From positions 62,001 to 126,000 of the forward strand of contig CAMVGR010000005.1 of assembly GCA_947167075.1 (NCBI GenBank): 64,000 bases of DNA. The letters run 5' to 3'. The position numbers were made by a program, and so were the translations under genes. Below the pieces are notes generated by a model, which was not told the origin of the DNA, did not search any database, and saw only the letters and a program-made list of their open reading frames with translations. Below are positions 9,276 to 16,963 of the stretch, piece after piece (within the stretch, counting starts at the first letter, position 1; each line of letters starts with the position of its first letter). This DNA comes from an uncultured Bacteroidales bacterium. GTDB taxonomy: Bacteria > Bacteroidota > Bacteroidia > Bacteroidales > P3.

Positions 9276-10463
9276 TTAGCGTTTCAGCCACCTTGTAAGA
9301 TGCAGGCCACCGCAGGTGATGGCAAAGTAGGCTCCTGCCTGTACCCAAAGAGCCAGGTATTCGCTCCGAACTTGTCCCAAAGAGGCGCCCATCGAAGAGA
9401 TGCGGACAAAGCCCTCGATACCGGGGGTTGATGGGAAAAGATAGGAGAAGGCAAGCCAGAATCGGGGCATGCTACCTTGTGGCCACACCAAGCCGCTGAG
9501 GAAAAAGAGGATGACAGAGAAGAACAGGCAGCACAGGAGTGTACTCATGCGCTGCCGCGAGAAAAGGACTCCGAAACTCATGGCGAAGCAGGTGGTGGCG
9601 AGGATGAATGGGAGGAGGAAGAGAACAATGTCAACCGCGCTACCCAACTGCGGGAGGCCCAGCAAACGGGGCATAATCCAAAGGTCGAAGAGCGAAACGG
9701 GGTAGTAGATGAGTAGGAAGCAGAGAAGCCGGCCGAGGCTTACGCGGTAGATGGAGCGACCGCGAAGGCGGGCGGGTATGAGTTTAAGGGCACGCCGGTT
9801 TTCGTTGGCATCACCGCAGAGGACGCAGATGCCGAAAAAGAGGGTTTGGTGCACCACAAGAAGGAGGATGGCGGGAATGAAATAGGAAGCGTAGCCTCCT
9901 GTGGGATTGAACAGTTTGATGTCGTCGTAGGCTATGGGTTGCACCTGCACCTCGGCCAGTTCTCCAGTGATGCCATCGGAGGATTGGTGTACCAGTTCGA
10001 TGGCGTGCATCTCGTCGAGGAGCACATTGCTTCCACCCAATAGGGCGTTTTTGTAATAGAGGAACGAGCTGATGTCGCTGAAACAGGTTACTTGGGCGGT
10101 CTGGTTAAGGGCAAGCAGGGTGCCGTAGTCGTGCGGTAGCAGGAAGACGGCCTTGACGGTATGGTTGGCAAGCAGTTGCTCGGCATCGGAGAGGGTGGCA
10201 CAACGGTAGGCCACTGCCAACTCTGGAGTGGCATCGAGTTTGTGTACGAATCGCTTTGAGGCTTCGGTGTGCGAGAGGTCGACCGTGGCCACTGGCATCT
10301 CATGCAAGGCTTCGAGGTGGTAAATATAATAGTATAGTGGAGGATAGACAAGGGTGGCAAGGAAGAAAATGACGAGGGTGGTCTTGTCGCTGAAAACGCG
10401 CCTTACCTCGGACGAGAGAACGTCCCAGATGTCGTGTAGGTTGCTGCTCAGGAGTTTCAACAT
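9276..10463 (-). CDS. ABC-2 type permease (YhhJ/YbhR-like)
   Basis: 395 residues. One N-terminal membrane helix (about 29-47) is followed by a large extracytoplasmic domain and then five or six C-terminal helices, the layout of ABC-2 permeases such as YbhR/YbhS. It overlaps the upstream permease gene by 7 bp. Together with that gene, an HlyD-type adaptor and a TolC-type channel it forms a tripartite export system across both membranes. The substrate cannot be read from the sequence. No nucleotide-binding subunit is encoded nearby, so an ATPase must come from elsewhere or is not used. Confidence 0.82.
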   Translation of the reverse strand: MLKLLSSNLHDIWDVLSSEVRRVFSDKTTLVIFFLATLVYPPLYYYIYHLEALHEMPVATVDLSHTEASKRFVHKLDATPELAVAYRCATLSDAEQLLANHTVKAVFLLPHDYGTLLALNQTAQVTCFSDISSFLYYKNALLGGSNVLLDEMHAIELVHQSSDGITGELAEVQVQPIAYDDIKLFNPTGGYASYFIPAILLLVVHQTLFFGICVLCGDANENRRALKLIPARLRGRSIYRVSLGRLLCFLLIYYPVSLFDLWIMPRLLGLPQLGSAVDIVLFLLPFILATTCFAMSFGVLFSRQRMSTLLCCLFFSVILFFLSGLVWPQGSMPRFWLAFSYLFPSTPGIEGFVRISSMGASLGQVRSEYLALWVQAGAYFAITCGGLHLTRWLKR

Positions 10464-11608
10464 GCAATCCTCCTTTCATATTGTCGGTTGAACATCGAAG
10501 CACCGATGAGCAGAAGAATCCAGAAGGCCACCAGCGAGGTAACTTGAGGCCAGCAAACAGCTAGCCCGTTCCCGAAGAGGGTGATGTCGCGCATGGCAAG
10601 GAAGTAGTACCTTAAGGGAAAGAGTAGGCTGAAGCATTGCATAGGCAGGGGCATCGCATCGACAGGGAATGAGAATCCGCACATGGTGAAGGCGAGAGTG
10701 CCGTAGGCCGAAGTGAGGCTCAAGGCGAGAGAAGGATCGGAGATGCACCCCATGAGAAAGCATCCGGCACATTGTGCAGCCATTACCAGCAGTAAAGAGG
10801 TCAGCACCAGCAGGGGCCAGCTGCCTGACATGGGGAAATGCATCGGGCCGTACATGACAATCTCGGCCACGAGGAGCAGGAAGGTGTAATGGAAAGTATA
10901 AGGGAACATTTTGCCCAGGAAGGCTCGGAGTGGGTTGTCGCCAGCCTTGCGCATCCAGGATCGGACTGTGCGCTCCTGCCGCTCGCGCCCGATGACGTAG
11001 GCTGTGTGAAGCATAGACATGAGGGCTATGATGCCAGGAATGAGGGTGGTCATGAGGTAGACCTGATAGTTGGCCTTGGCATTGCCTACGGCATGGTTTT
11101 GGAGGACAACAGGCTGTATCAGTCCCATAATCAGATGCTCTTCAACTCCTTTCTTGCGCAAAACCTCGCGCTGTACGGCTCCGGCTGCCAGTTTGCCCAT
11201 AGTGGCCAATTCGCGGTAGCTGAGCGAACCAGCCAGGAGGTAAGCCTGATTGGTGTAGAGAACGAAATGGGGAGAACGGAATTGAAGCACTTCGTTGTAG
11301 GTCCCCTTCGGGATTTCGTAGAAAGCAAACACCTCGCCTCGCTGCATGGCCTGCCGAGCCTCGGTGTGGCTGGTGTAGACGGCCTTCACATGAACCGCAT
11401 GGGTGGCATCCAGCTCATGGCAGAGGCGGCGCGAGAGGTAGGTGCCGTCGAGATCGACCACAGCCACCGGCAGATTCTGCGGTTGGCCTTCGTTCGTCAA
11501 GGTGGCGAAGAAGATGAACGAGAAAATGGCACCCAGCGTGAGAATTATCAAATAGCGGGGTTGGAGCACCATTCGGCGCAATTCTCTATGAATGACCCTG
11601 TGGATCAT
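10457..11608 (-). CDS. ABC-2 type permease, second subunit
   Basis: 383 residues with the same architecture as its neighbour: a helix at about 18-36 (YLIILTLGAIFSFIFFATL), a periplasmic domain of about 150 residues, and C-terminal helices from about 180. The pair probably forms a heterodimeric membrane part. It lies 6 bp from the adaptor gene upstream and overlaps the next permease by 7 bp, so the genes are almost certainly co-transcribed. Confidence 0.82.
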   Translation of the reverse strand: MIHRVIHRELRRMVLQPRYLIILTLGAIFSFIFFATLTNEGQPQNLPVAVVDLDGTYLSRRLCHELDATHAVHVKAVYTSHTEARQAMQRGEVFAFYEIPKGTYNEVLQFRSPHFVLYTNQAYLLAGSLSYRELATMGKLAAGAVQREVLRKKGVEEHLIMGLIQPVVLQNHAVGNAKANYQVYLMTTLIPGIIALMSMLHTAYVIGRERQERTVRSWMRKAGDNPLRAFLGKMFPYTFHYTFLLLVAEIVMYGPMHFPMSGSWPLLVLTSLLLVMAAQCAGCFLMGCISDPSLALSLTSAYGTLAFTMCGFSFPVDAMPLPMQCFSLLFPLRYYFLAMRDITLFGNGLAVCWPQVTSLVAFWILLLIGASMFNRQYERRIAC

Positions 11609-11614
11609 AATGTG

Positions 11615-12598
11615 TTATTGACAGAGTATGGCAGACATGCCTGGTTTGAGACCTTCAATGCGGCTTTGTGGCACCACTTTGACATCGAATGACTTGACAT
11701 CGTATTGCCCGTTGAGTTTTGTGGAACGCCAGGTGGCGTAGCTGGCCATGGCTTGCACGCGGCGTACGGTGCAGGGGTAGGTCTGTTCGCCCAAGGCAGG
11801 GATGCGCACCTGTACGGTCGATCCCGTAGCGATGTTGCCGAGTAGATCTTCGCGGACGGCGAAATAGAACCATGAATCGCCCATGTCGAGCACACTGGCT
11901 ACTGGGCTGCCGGTGCCGATGAGGTCGCCCACTTTGGCGAAAATCTCCACCACCTCGCCATCACAGGGAGCGGTAAGGTAGCTGTCATCCAGGTAGCTTT
12001 GAACTTCGGCTACCGCGCCTCCAGCCTGTCCGACGAGGGCTGCTGCAGCCGCTATATCTTCGCTCTGAGCCCCCTCTCGGGCCATAAGGTACTGCTGCTC
12101 GGCGGCGGCGCAGTCGGCCTGCGCAGCTTTGTATTGGGCCTCTACTTCGTCCAGTTTCTGTTGTGCCACCACTCCTTTGGCCTGCAGACCTTTCACACGT
12201 TCGTAGCTCTTGCGGTACACCTCTTCGGCAGCCTTGGCTTTCTGCCACACCTGGTAGGCCATTTCTTTCTGTTGGCTACGGGCTCCGCCTTGTGCTTTTC
12301 GGCTTTGGGCACTGGCAGCTCTGCGGGCAGCCTGGGCTTGCTGCATTTTGGCATCGACTTGGCGGCTTGCTATGTGGGCCAGTGTGTCGCCCCGGCGCAC
12401 ACGGTCGCCCTCCTTTACATAGAGCGAATCGATATGGCCAGGCACCATATTGCTTACACGGTATTCGGAAGCGTCGGCCTCGCCGCTTATCACTTCTTTT
12501 TGCGGACGGATGGCCAACAAACCTACCAGCATGACAATTCCCGTCGTGGCGATGACCACTGACAATCCGGCAAGCAGACTTTTGTTAGTTTCTTTCAT
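11615..12598 (-). CDS. HlyD-family periplasmic adaptor
   Basis: 327 residues. One N-terminal membrane anchor (about 10-29) is followed by a split biotinyl-lipoyl domain (VPGHIDSLYVKEGDRVRRGDTLA and LTAPCDGEVVEIFAKVGDLI) that encloses a long alpha-hairpin rich in Ala, Gln and Lys (about 80-190). A beta-barrel domain follows. It resembles YbhG/EmrA. It would connect the inner-membrane permeases to the TolC homologue encoded just upstream. Confidence 0.87.
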   Translation of the reverse strand: MKETNKSLLAGLSVVIATTGIVMLVGLLAIRPQKEVISGEADASEYRVSNMVPGHIDSLYVKEGDRVRRGDTLAHIASRQVDAKMQQAQAARRAASAQSRKAQGGARSQQKEMAYQVWQKAKAAEEVYRKSYERVKGLQAKGVVAQQKLDEVEAQYKAAQADCAAAEQQYLMAREGAQSEDIAAAAALVGQAGGAVAEVQSYLDDSYLTAPCDGEVVEIFAKVGDLIGTGSPVASVLDMGDSWFYFAVREDLLGNIATGSTVQVRIPALGEQTYPCTVRRVQAMASYATWRSTKLNGQYDVKSFDVKVVPQSRIEGLKPGMSAILCQ

Positions 12599-12656
12599 GG
12601 ATGGTTTTTATGTATTTAATCTTGACTGTAATAAGTTATTTCCAATTTCCATTTGC

Positions 12657-14174
12657 TCACTTGCCTAACGCCTGATTCAGATACACCCGGCCCATCTGCA
12701 CTTCGATTTGTGCATCTATCACTTCGCTTTCGGCTTTCATCCAGGCGGTTTGCGCGGCCATGAGGTCGCTGATGCTGCATATTCCCGATTTGAAACCCTC
12801 GTCGGCCAGCAACAGATTGTCGTCGGCAGACTCGAGGTCGCTTTCGGCCTCAGCAAGGTGTTTGTAGGCAAGTTCCAACTCGCAGTCCAGTTTTTTCACC
12901 TGCAAGGCAATCATCTCTTGGGCTTCCTCCATCTGCCAGCGCACCTCTTCGCGTTTGGCCTTTGCTGCACGCAGGGCATGAAAACCGGCTGGGTGCACCA
13001 GTGGCACGTTCACTACCACTCCAGCCATCCATGTGCCACCCCAACTGTTGCTGAATCCGTTGAAGATATTGGGATTGGTCATGAGGTAGCCTCCTGTAGC
13101 CACTATATTGGGTTTAAGCACTGAGGCTGCCACCCTGACTCCCTGTTGCGCTATGCTGTCGGCTATGCGAAGCATCTTCATCTCGTTGCGATGCGAGTAG
13201 ACCGAGTCGAGGTTGCGATTCTGATTATGCTTTTCCTGACTATCGATTTTTTGGAGAATGGACTCGTTCCGATCCACTGCATCTTTGTAATTTCCGTATT
13301 GGCTATTGTGCCATGTCTCAAAGTCACTGTCAAGAGGCATTCCGCAACGCTCGGCCAAAAGCATCTTGGCCAGTTGCAATCCGTTGGTGGCTTTGGTGAG
13401 GTTCATCGAAGCTTCGTTGTGTTTCACCCGCACCTGGGCCAAGTCGCTCTTGGTGGCCATCTGTGCATCGACCAACTGGCCAACGTGGTTTTCCAGAGTG
13501 TCGAGCAGTTCTTCGTATTTCACTGCCAAAGCCTTTTTGCTCTGCAGGCTCACCACCTGCCAGTAGGCCTGATCGACCGATAGCAGGGTTTCCTGCTGCT
13601 TTTTGTCAAGCTCGATTCCGCTTAGTCTGGCGGTGAGTTGGGCGGTTCGATGCATGGCCAGCAGTTTGCCACCCATGTAGAGCGGTTGAGTCAGTGTGAC
13701 AGTCCCTCCACCCATATTGCGAGTGTCGGTGGCAAGCCCATCAACGATCTCTTGTCCAATAGCATTGATCCGATTATTCAAGTCGCTGCTGCCTAAAGCA
13801 TTGGCAATGGCATCGGCAATAGAATTGCCAAACGGGGCATAAGGATCCAACTCGTTGTGGAGCGATTGGCGGATGTCGTCGTTCAAGTTGTCGCCTAAAT
13901 GGTTCAAGCGGTCTTTCTGCTCGTCACTCAACAAATTGATGCTTTTTTCCATCCAAATATAGCCACCGTTGGCGGTCACTTTCGGAAGCATCTGCCAAAG
14001 GGCCACTTTTTCCAATTCTGCGTTCTCAGCCACCTTCATCTCTGCCTGTTTAAGACCTCGGTTGGCTCTCAAGGCACGAGCATGACAAGTGTCGAGGGTG
14101 ATGATTTCCTGTGCCTGTAAGTTGAAGGTAAACAACAGAATAGATGCGGTTGCCAATATCTTTTTATATGCCAT
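12657..14174 (-). CDS. TolC-family outer-membrane efflux channel
   Basis: 505 residues with a signal peptide (KKILATASILLFTFNLQAQ). It shows the internal duplication of TolC-type proteins, with long Ala/Gln/Glu-rich helices and the motif GGGTVTLTQPLYMGGKL before the first strand pair. A low-complexity insert (about 65-150) carries many Asp and Asn residues. It is the first gene of the leftward efflux operon (tolC-hlyD-permease-permease). No clear -7 box was found in the DNA upstream. Confidence 0.87.
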   Translation of the reverse strand: MAYKKILATASILLFTFNLQAQEIITLDTCHARALRANRGLKQAEMKVAENAELEKVALWQMLPKVTANGGYIWMEKSINLLSDEQKDRLNHLGDNLNDDIRQSLHNELDPYAPFGNSIADAIANALGSSDLNNRINAIGQEIVDGLATDTRNMGGGTVTLTQPLYMGGKLLAMHRTAQLTARLSGIELDKKQQETLLSVDQAYWQVVSLQSKKALAVKYEELLDTLENHVGQLVDAQMATKSDLAQVRVKHNEASMNLTKATNGLQLAKMLLAERCGMPLDSDFETWHNSQYGNYKDAVDRNESILQKIDSQEKHNQNRNLDSVYSHRNEMKMLRIADSIAQQGVRVAASVLKPNIVATGGYLMTNPNIFNGFSNSWGGTWMAGVVVNVPLVHPAGFHALRAAKAKREEVRWQMEEAQEMIALQVKKLDCELELAYKHLAEAESDLESADDNLLLADEGFKSGICSISDLMAAQTAWMKAESEVIDAQIEVQMGRVYLNQALGK

Positions 14175-14404
14175 TTGATTGTTAAATATTTGCTTCTTTA
14201 TAATTCATGTTTAACATTCTGGACGAATACAATCCCTCTCTAGCAAATTCTATGCCAAGACCGTGGACGGCAGGCATATTTTGTATCCTTTTGTTCTCCT
14301 CTGTCACCTGCCACCGCCTTTTCTCTAATAACCTGACAGGGATGCAGACTCTTTTTCGGCCAATTGTTCACCTAACCAACCTATAGTCAAAAACCATTAT
14401 CCAA
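14175..14404. other. Upstream region of the efflux operon, no gene
   Basis: About 230 bp with no credible coding sequence and no strong promoter match on the reverse strand. It presumably contains the regulatory region of the tolC-like gene. Confidence 0.4.
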
Positions 14405-14477
14405 CCACTCATCACCTACTCATGTAGGAGTTGAGTAGGCGATGGGTAGGTGATGAGTAGGAGATGAGTAAGAGATG
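14405..14477. repeat. 11-bp repeat array with inverted arm, family 1 copy 3
   Basis: Units GATGGGTAGGT, GATGAGTAGGA and GATGAGTAAGA are in tandem and end in GATGG. They are preceded by ACTCATCACCTACTCATG, which is complementary to the repeat, so a long hairpin is possible. Confidence 0.75.
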
Positions 14478-14642
14478 GTATGTGGAAGATGCTGTTTTTC
14501 AAAAGTTTAAAAAAATGCAAAAAATGACAGTTTTTCATTTTTCTCTTCAAATTTTCCCAACTGATTAAAGTGATGTATAAAATACTGGAAAACAGTACGT
14601 TGTCCTTTTTTCGAATGATAATCCTGCTTTTGGACCCCAACT

Positions 14643-14676
14643 TGCCCAACCTGGTGTCACCTGATGGTGTTGGGCA
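14643..14676. other. Hairpin (TGCCCAAC ... GTTGGGCA)
   Basis: Perfect 8-bp arms flank an 18-base interior that can itself pair partly (GGTG/CACC). A short A-run follows on the plus strand. It may be a terminator-like or boundary structure for the region left of the recombinase locus; there is no adjacent gene to assign it to. Confidence 0.4.
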
Positions 14677-14836
14677 GAAAAACGATGTCTAGGTGTTAAC
14701 CGATTTTGCTGATTATTTTTTTTCCTTATTCTTTTTCCCCATCATGCAATAAAAGCACCCCTTCTGTCGTTATTCATATTATATTTTTAATATAAAGTGT
14801 CCTACTGCATATACTGGGAAAACATGTATGGTTAGG

Positions 14837-15064
14837 GGTACCAAAGCGATAGAATCAAAAGATTCTGTCGCTTTTCTCTTTTTGTCAAATCTTAACTCTC
14901 TGGTCTGTTGCGCTATCACATCAAGGGCACTATTGATTTTGCCAGTTCGATGAAAATTTCCGTCATAAGCCAATTTTTCAGGAAACATTGAACGTATGAG
15001 CCGAATTTTTACTTCCGTCGGTGCTTCTTTGAGGTTCTTTTCTATGTTGGCAATGAGAGGTATA
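14837..15064. repeat. Left 228-bp inverted repeat of the recombinase locus
   Basis: This is an almost exact reverse complement of 16493-16719, with two mismatches and one indel (five A versus four A). On the reverse strand it encodes the intact C-terminal frame of the recombinase family (FPEKLAYDGNFHRTGKINSA and onward). It also contains a copy of the terminator hairpin and the last bases (GGTACC) of the tRNA-Glu gene. Confidence 0.92.
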
Positions 15065-15138
15065 ATGTTGCAAACCAAAGTCATTCTCACAGAACTCGAC
15101 CTGTGTGAGATATTTGTTTTTAGTTCGATTATTAGTAG

Positions 15139-15147
15139 TATCTTTGC
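15139..15147 (+). promoter_or_regulatory. -7 box of the serine recombinase
   Basis: TATCTTTGC lies 20 bp before the ATG at 15168. Because it sits inside the longer open frame that begins at 15105, it decides the start at 15168. Confidence 0.65.
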
Positions 15148-15167
15148 TGAAAATAATTAGATTTACA

Positions 15168-16640
15168 ATGAAAAAGGCCAGACACAACAACAGCAACAAT
15201 GTTATTCTTTACTGCCGAGTTAGTAGCGATGAGCAAAAGGAAGGTTGCTCACTTGATATGCAGGAAAAATTTCTTCGTGCTTATTGCGTAAATCAAAGGT
15301 ACAATATCCTTAGTGTCCACCATGAAGACCATTCGGCAAAATCGTATATGCTCGACCGTCCAGTTCTAAAGGATATATACACCTATTGTCGAAAAAACAG
15401 CAACAATGTCGACAAGGTTTTGTTTCTGCGTTGGGATAGATTCTCTCGCAATCTTGAATTTGCGTTGACCTACAAGAGAAAGTTTGTTGATGAGTTGGGT
15501 GTGGAAATAAACGCCATTGAGTCCGCTATTGACTTCAACGGCGCAGAATGGTCTACACTTCTTGGCCAATATTGTGGTGTTGCGCATACCGAAGACATTA
15601 AGATTTCCAAGCGAACCAAAGACGGAATACACGGAACCCTGCTAAAGGGCAAATGGTGTTGCCGTGCGCCTCGCGGATATAAAAATGTACGACATGGAAA
15701 ACATGACACAGAGGTGGTTATAGACCCCATAGTAGCACCAATCATCCAACAGGCATTTAGAGAGATTGCAGAGGGTGTTGAATGCGTTAATAACATACGG
15801 AAAAGACTTCTGCCGAATATTCCACAGAGTACTTTTGCAGAAATGATACGCAACCCTTTCTATATGGGAGTGATTCATGTTCCAGCCTATAACGATGATG
15901 AGGAACAAGATGTAAGAGGGCAGCACGAACCTCTGATAAGCCGACAACTATTTGAAGAGGTGCAGCACGTTGTAAAGGGGAGCCGGAACAAACAGCCCAA
16001 AGTTAGAAGCAGAATACCTCACCCGGACTTTTATCTGCGTGGAGTAATGACCTGTGGAGTATGTGGATATGCTATCACTGCTTCCCATTCAAAAAGTGGC
16101 AATGGAAACCTCTACGGCTACTATCACTGCTCCCATAACCAATCACACTTTAGATTGAGAGCAGAGAAAGTCAATGAGGAGTTTGTGCGATATGTATGTG
16201 GTTTGATACCTGACAAAGAAAAGCTACTGTTATTTCAAAAAATGATGCTAAAATTCAGACAGGACGATAACACAGCCACCCAAAAGGACATCGAAAAGCT
16301 GGACAAAGAGATTAACGACTATGAACGCAAAATAGCAAGGGTTCAAGATATGTTAGTCGATGGGGTGATAACGAAAGCTGAGAAGGAAAAAATGTGTGCC
16401 CGATATCAGAAAGAAATAGATACCAAAGCGGATCGGTCGAACTTTTTAAAAATGGCCATACAAACCGACATCAAAGAGAAAAACAACTATGCTATACCTC
16501 TCATTGCCAACACAGAAAAGCACCTCAAAGAAGCACCGACGGAAGTAAAATTCGGCTCATACGTTCAATGTTTCCTGAAAAATTGGCTTATGACGGAAAT
16601 TTTCATCGAACTGGCAAAATCAATAGTGCCCTTGATGTGA
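15168..16640 (+). CDS. Large serine recombinase (resolvase/invertase family), frameshifted C-terminus
   Basis: 490 residues from ATG 15168. The catalytic domain starts with VILYCRVSSDEQ, where S19 is the likely nucleophile, and contains the RWDRFSRN motif. A recombinase domain follows (CRAPRGYKNVRHGK), then a zinc ribbon (TCGVCGYA ... YYHCSH) and a coiled coil rich in Lys and Glu. The last 26 or so residues are out of frame relative to the copy in the left inverted repeat, because a run of four A replaces five near 16546-16549. The natural C-terminus (FPEKLAYDGN...) is lost. The gene is AT-rich compared with its neighbours, suggesting transfer. It could be an invertase for its own segment or a decayed integrase. 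Confidence 0.88.
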   Translation: MKKARHNNSNNVILYCRVSSDEQKEGCSLDMQEKFLRAYCVNQRYNILSVHHEDHSAKSYMLDRPVLKDIYTYCRKNSNNVDKVLFLRWDRFSRNLEFALTYKRKFVDELGVEINAIESAIDFNGAEWSTLLGQYCGVAHTEDIKISKRTKDGIHGTLLKGKWCCRAPRGYKNVRHGKHDTEVVIDPIVAPIIQQAFREIAEGVECVNNIRKRLLPNIPQSTFAEMIRNPFYMGVIHVPAYNDDEEQDVRGQHEPLISRQLFEEVQHVVKGSRNKQPKVRSRIPHPDFYLRGVMTCGVCGYAITASHSKSGNGNLYGYYHCSHNQSHFRLRAEKVNEEFVRYVCGLIPDKEKLLLFQKMMLKFRQDDNTATQKDIEKLDKEINDYERKIARVQDMLVDGVITKAEKEKMCARYQKEIDTKADRSNFLKMAIQTDIKEKNNYAIPLIANTEKHLKEAPTEVKFGSYVQCFLKNWLMTEIFIELAKSIVPLM

Positions 16641-16719
16641 TAGCGCAACAGACCAGAGAGTTAAGATTTGACAAAAAGAGAAAAGCGACAGAATCTTTTG
16701 ATTCTATCGCTTTGGTACC
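16493..16719. repeat. Right 227-bp inverted repeat of the recombinase locus
   Basis: This copy covers the 3' end of the recombinase gene, the terminator hairpin of the tRNA-Glu gene, and the last GGTACC of that tRNA's 3' end. It is one base shorter than the left copy because of the A-run difference. Confidence 0.92.
16685..16710 (-). terminator. Rho-independent terminator of tRNA-Glu
   Basis: On the reverse strand, directly after the tRNA 3' end, GCGATAGAATC, a 4-base loop and GATTCTGTCGC are followed by TTTTCTCTTTTTG. The hairpin lies within the inverted repeat, so the left repeat carries an orphan copy. Confidence 0.7.
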
Positions 16720-16789
16720 GCATATCAGAGTCGAACTGATGATCTTCTGCGTGAGAGGCAGATGTCCTGGACCACTAGACGAATGCGGC
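16713..16789 (-). tRNA. tRNA-Glu (anticodon CUC), CCA encoded
   Basis: Read on the reverse strand. The acceptor stem GCCGCAT pairs with ATGCGGT (one G-U at the end). The D-arm is GTCTAGTGGTCCAGGAC. The anticodon stem TCTGC/GCAGA has the loop CTCTCAC, giving anticodon CTC. The T-stem ATCAG/CTGAT carries the loop TTCGACT. Discriminator A and CCA are encoded. The 3' end coincides with the outer edge of the right inverted repeat. A TATCTTTGC promoter box lies upstream. Confidence 0.9.
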
Positions 16790-16826
16790 TTCAGTTGTAT
16801 TGCACTTTTCGATTGAAAAAGCGAGT

Positions 16827-16835
16827 GCAAAGATA
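16827..16835 (-). promoter_or_regulatory. -7 box of tRNA-Glu
   Basis: Reverse-strand TATCTTTGC has a TTTGG -33-like motif about 20 bases upstream, giving a full Bacteroidota promoter 38 bp before the tRNA. Confidence 0.65.
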
Positions 16836-16963
16836 CAACGTTTTCTCCAATTGACCAAATTTATTTTGCAAAAAAATCACATACACCTAGTAATCAATGC
16901 TCTGCAACTCACCATTAACCCACAGTTGGCTGATAAAATGGCAGGAATGGAGCCCAAATTTGG

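Noticed and set aside
15105..15167. Earlier ATG (15105) as the start of the recombinase
   Set aside because: The -7 box at 15139-15147 lies inside that extension, so a transcript from it cannot include the earlier ATG.
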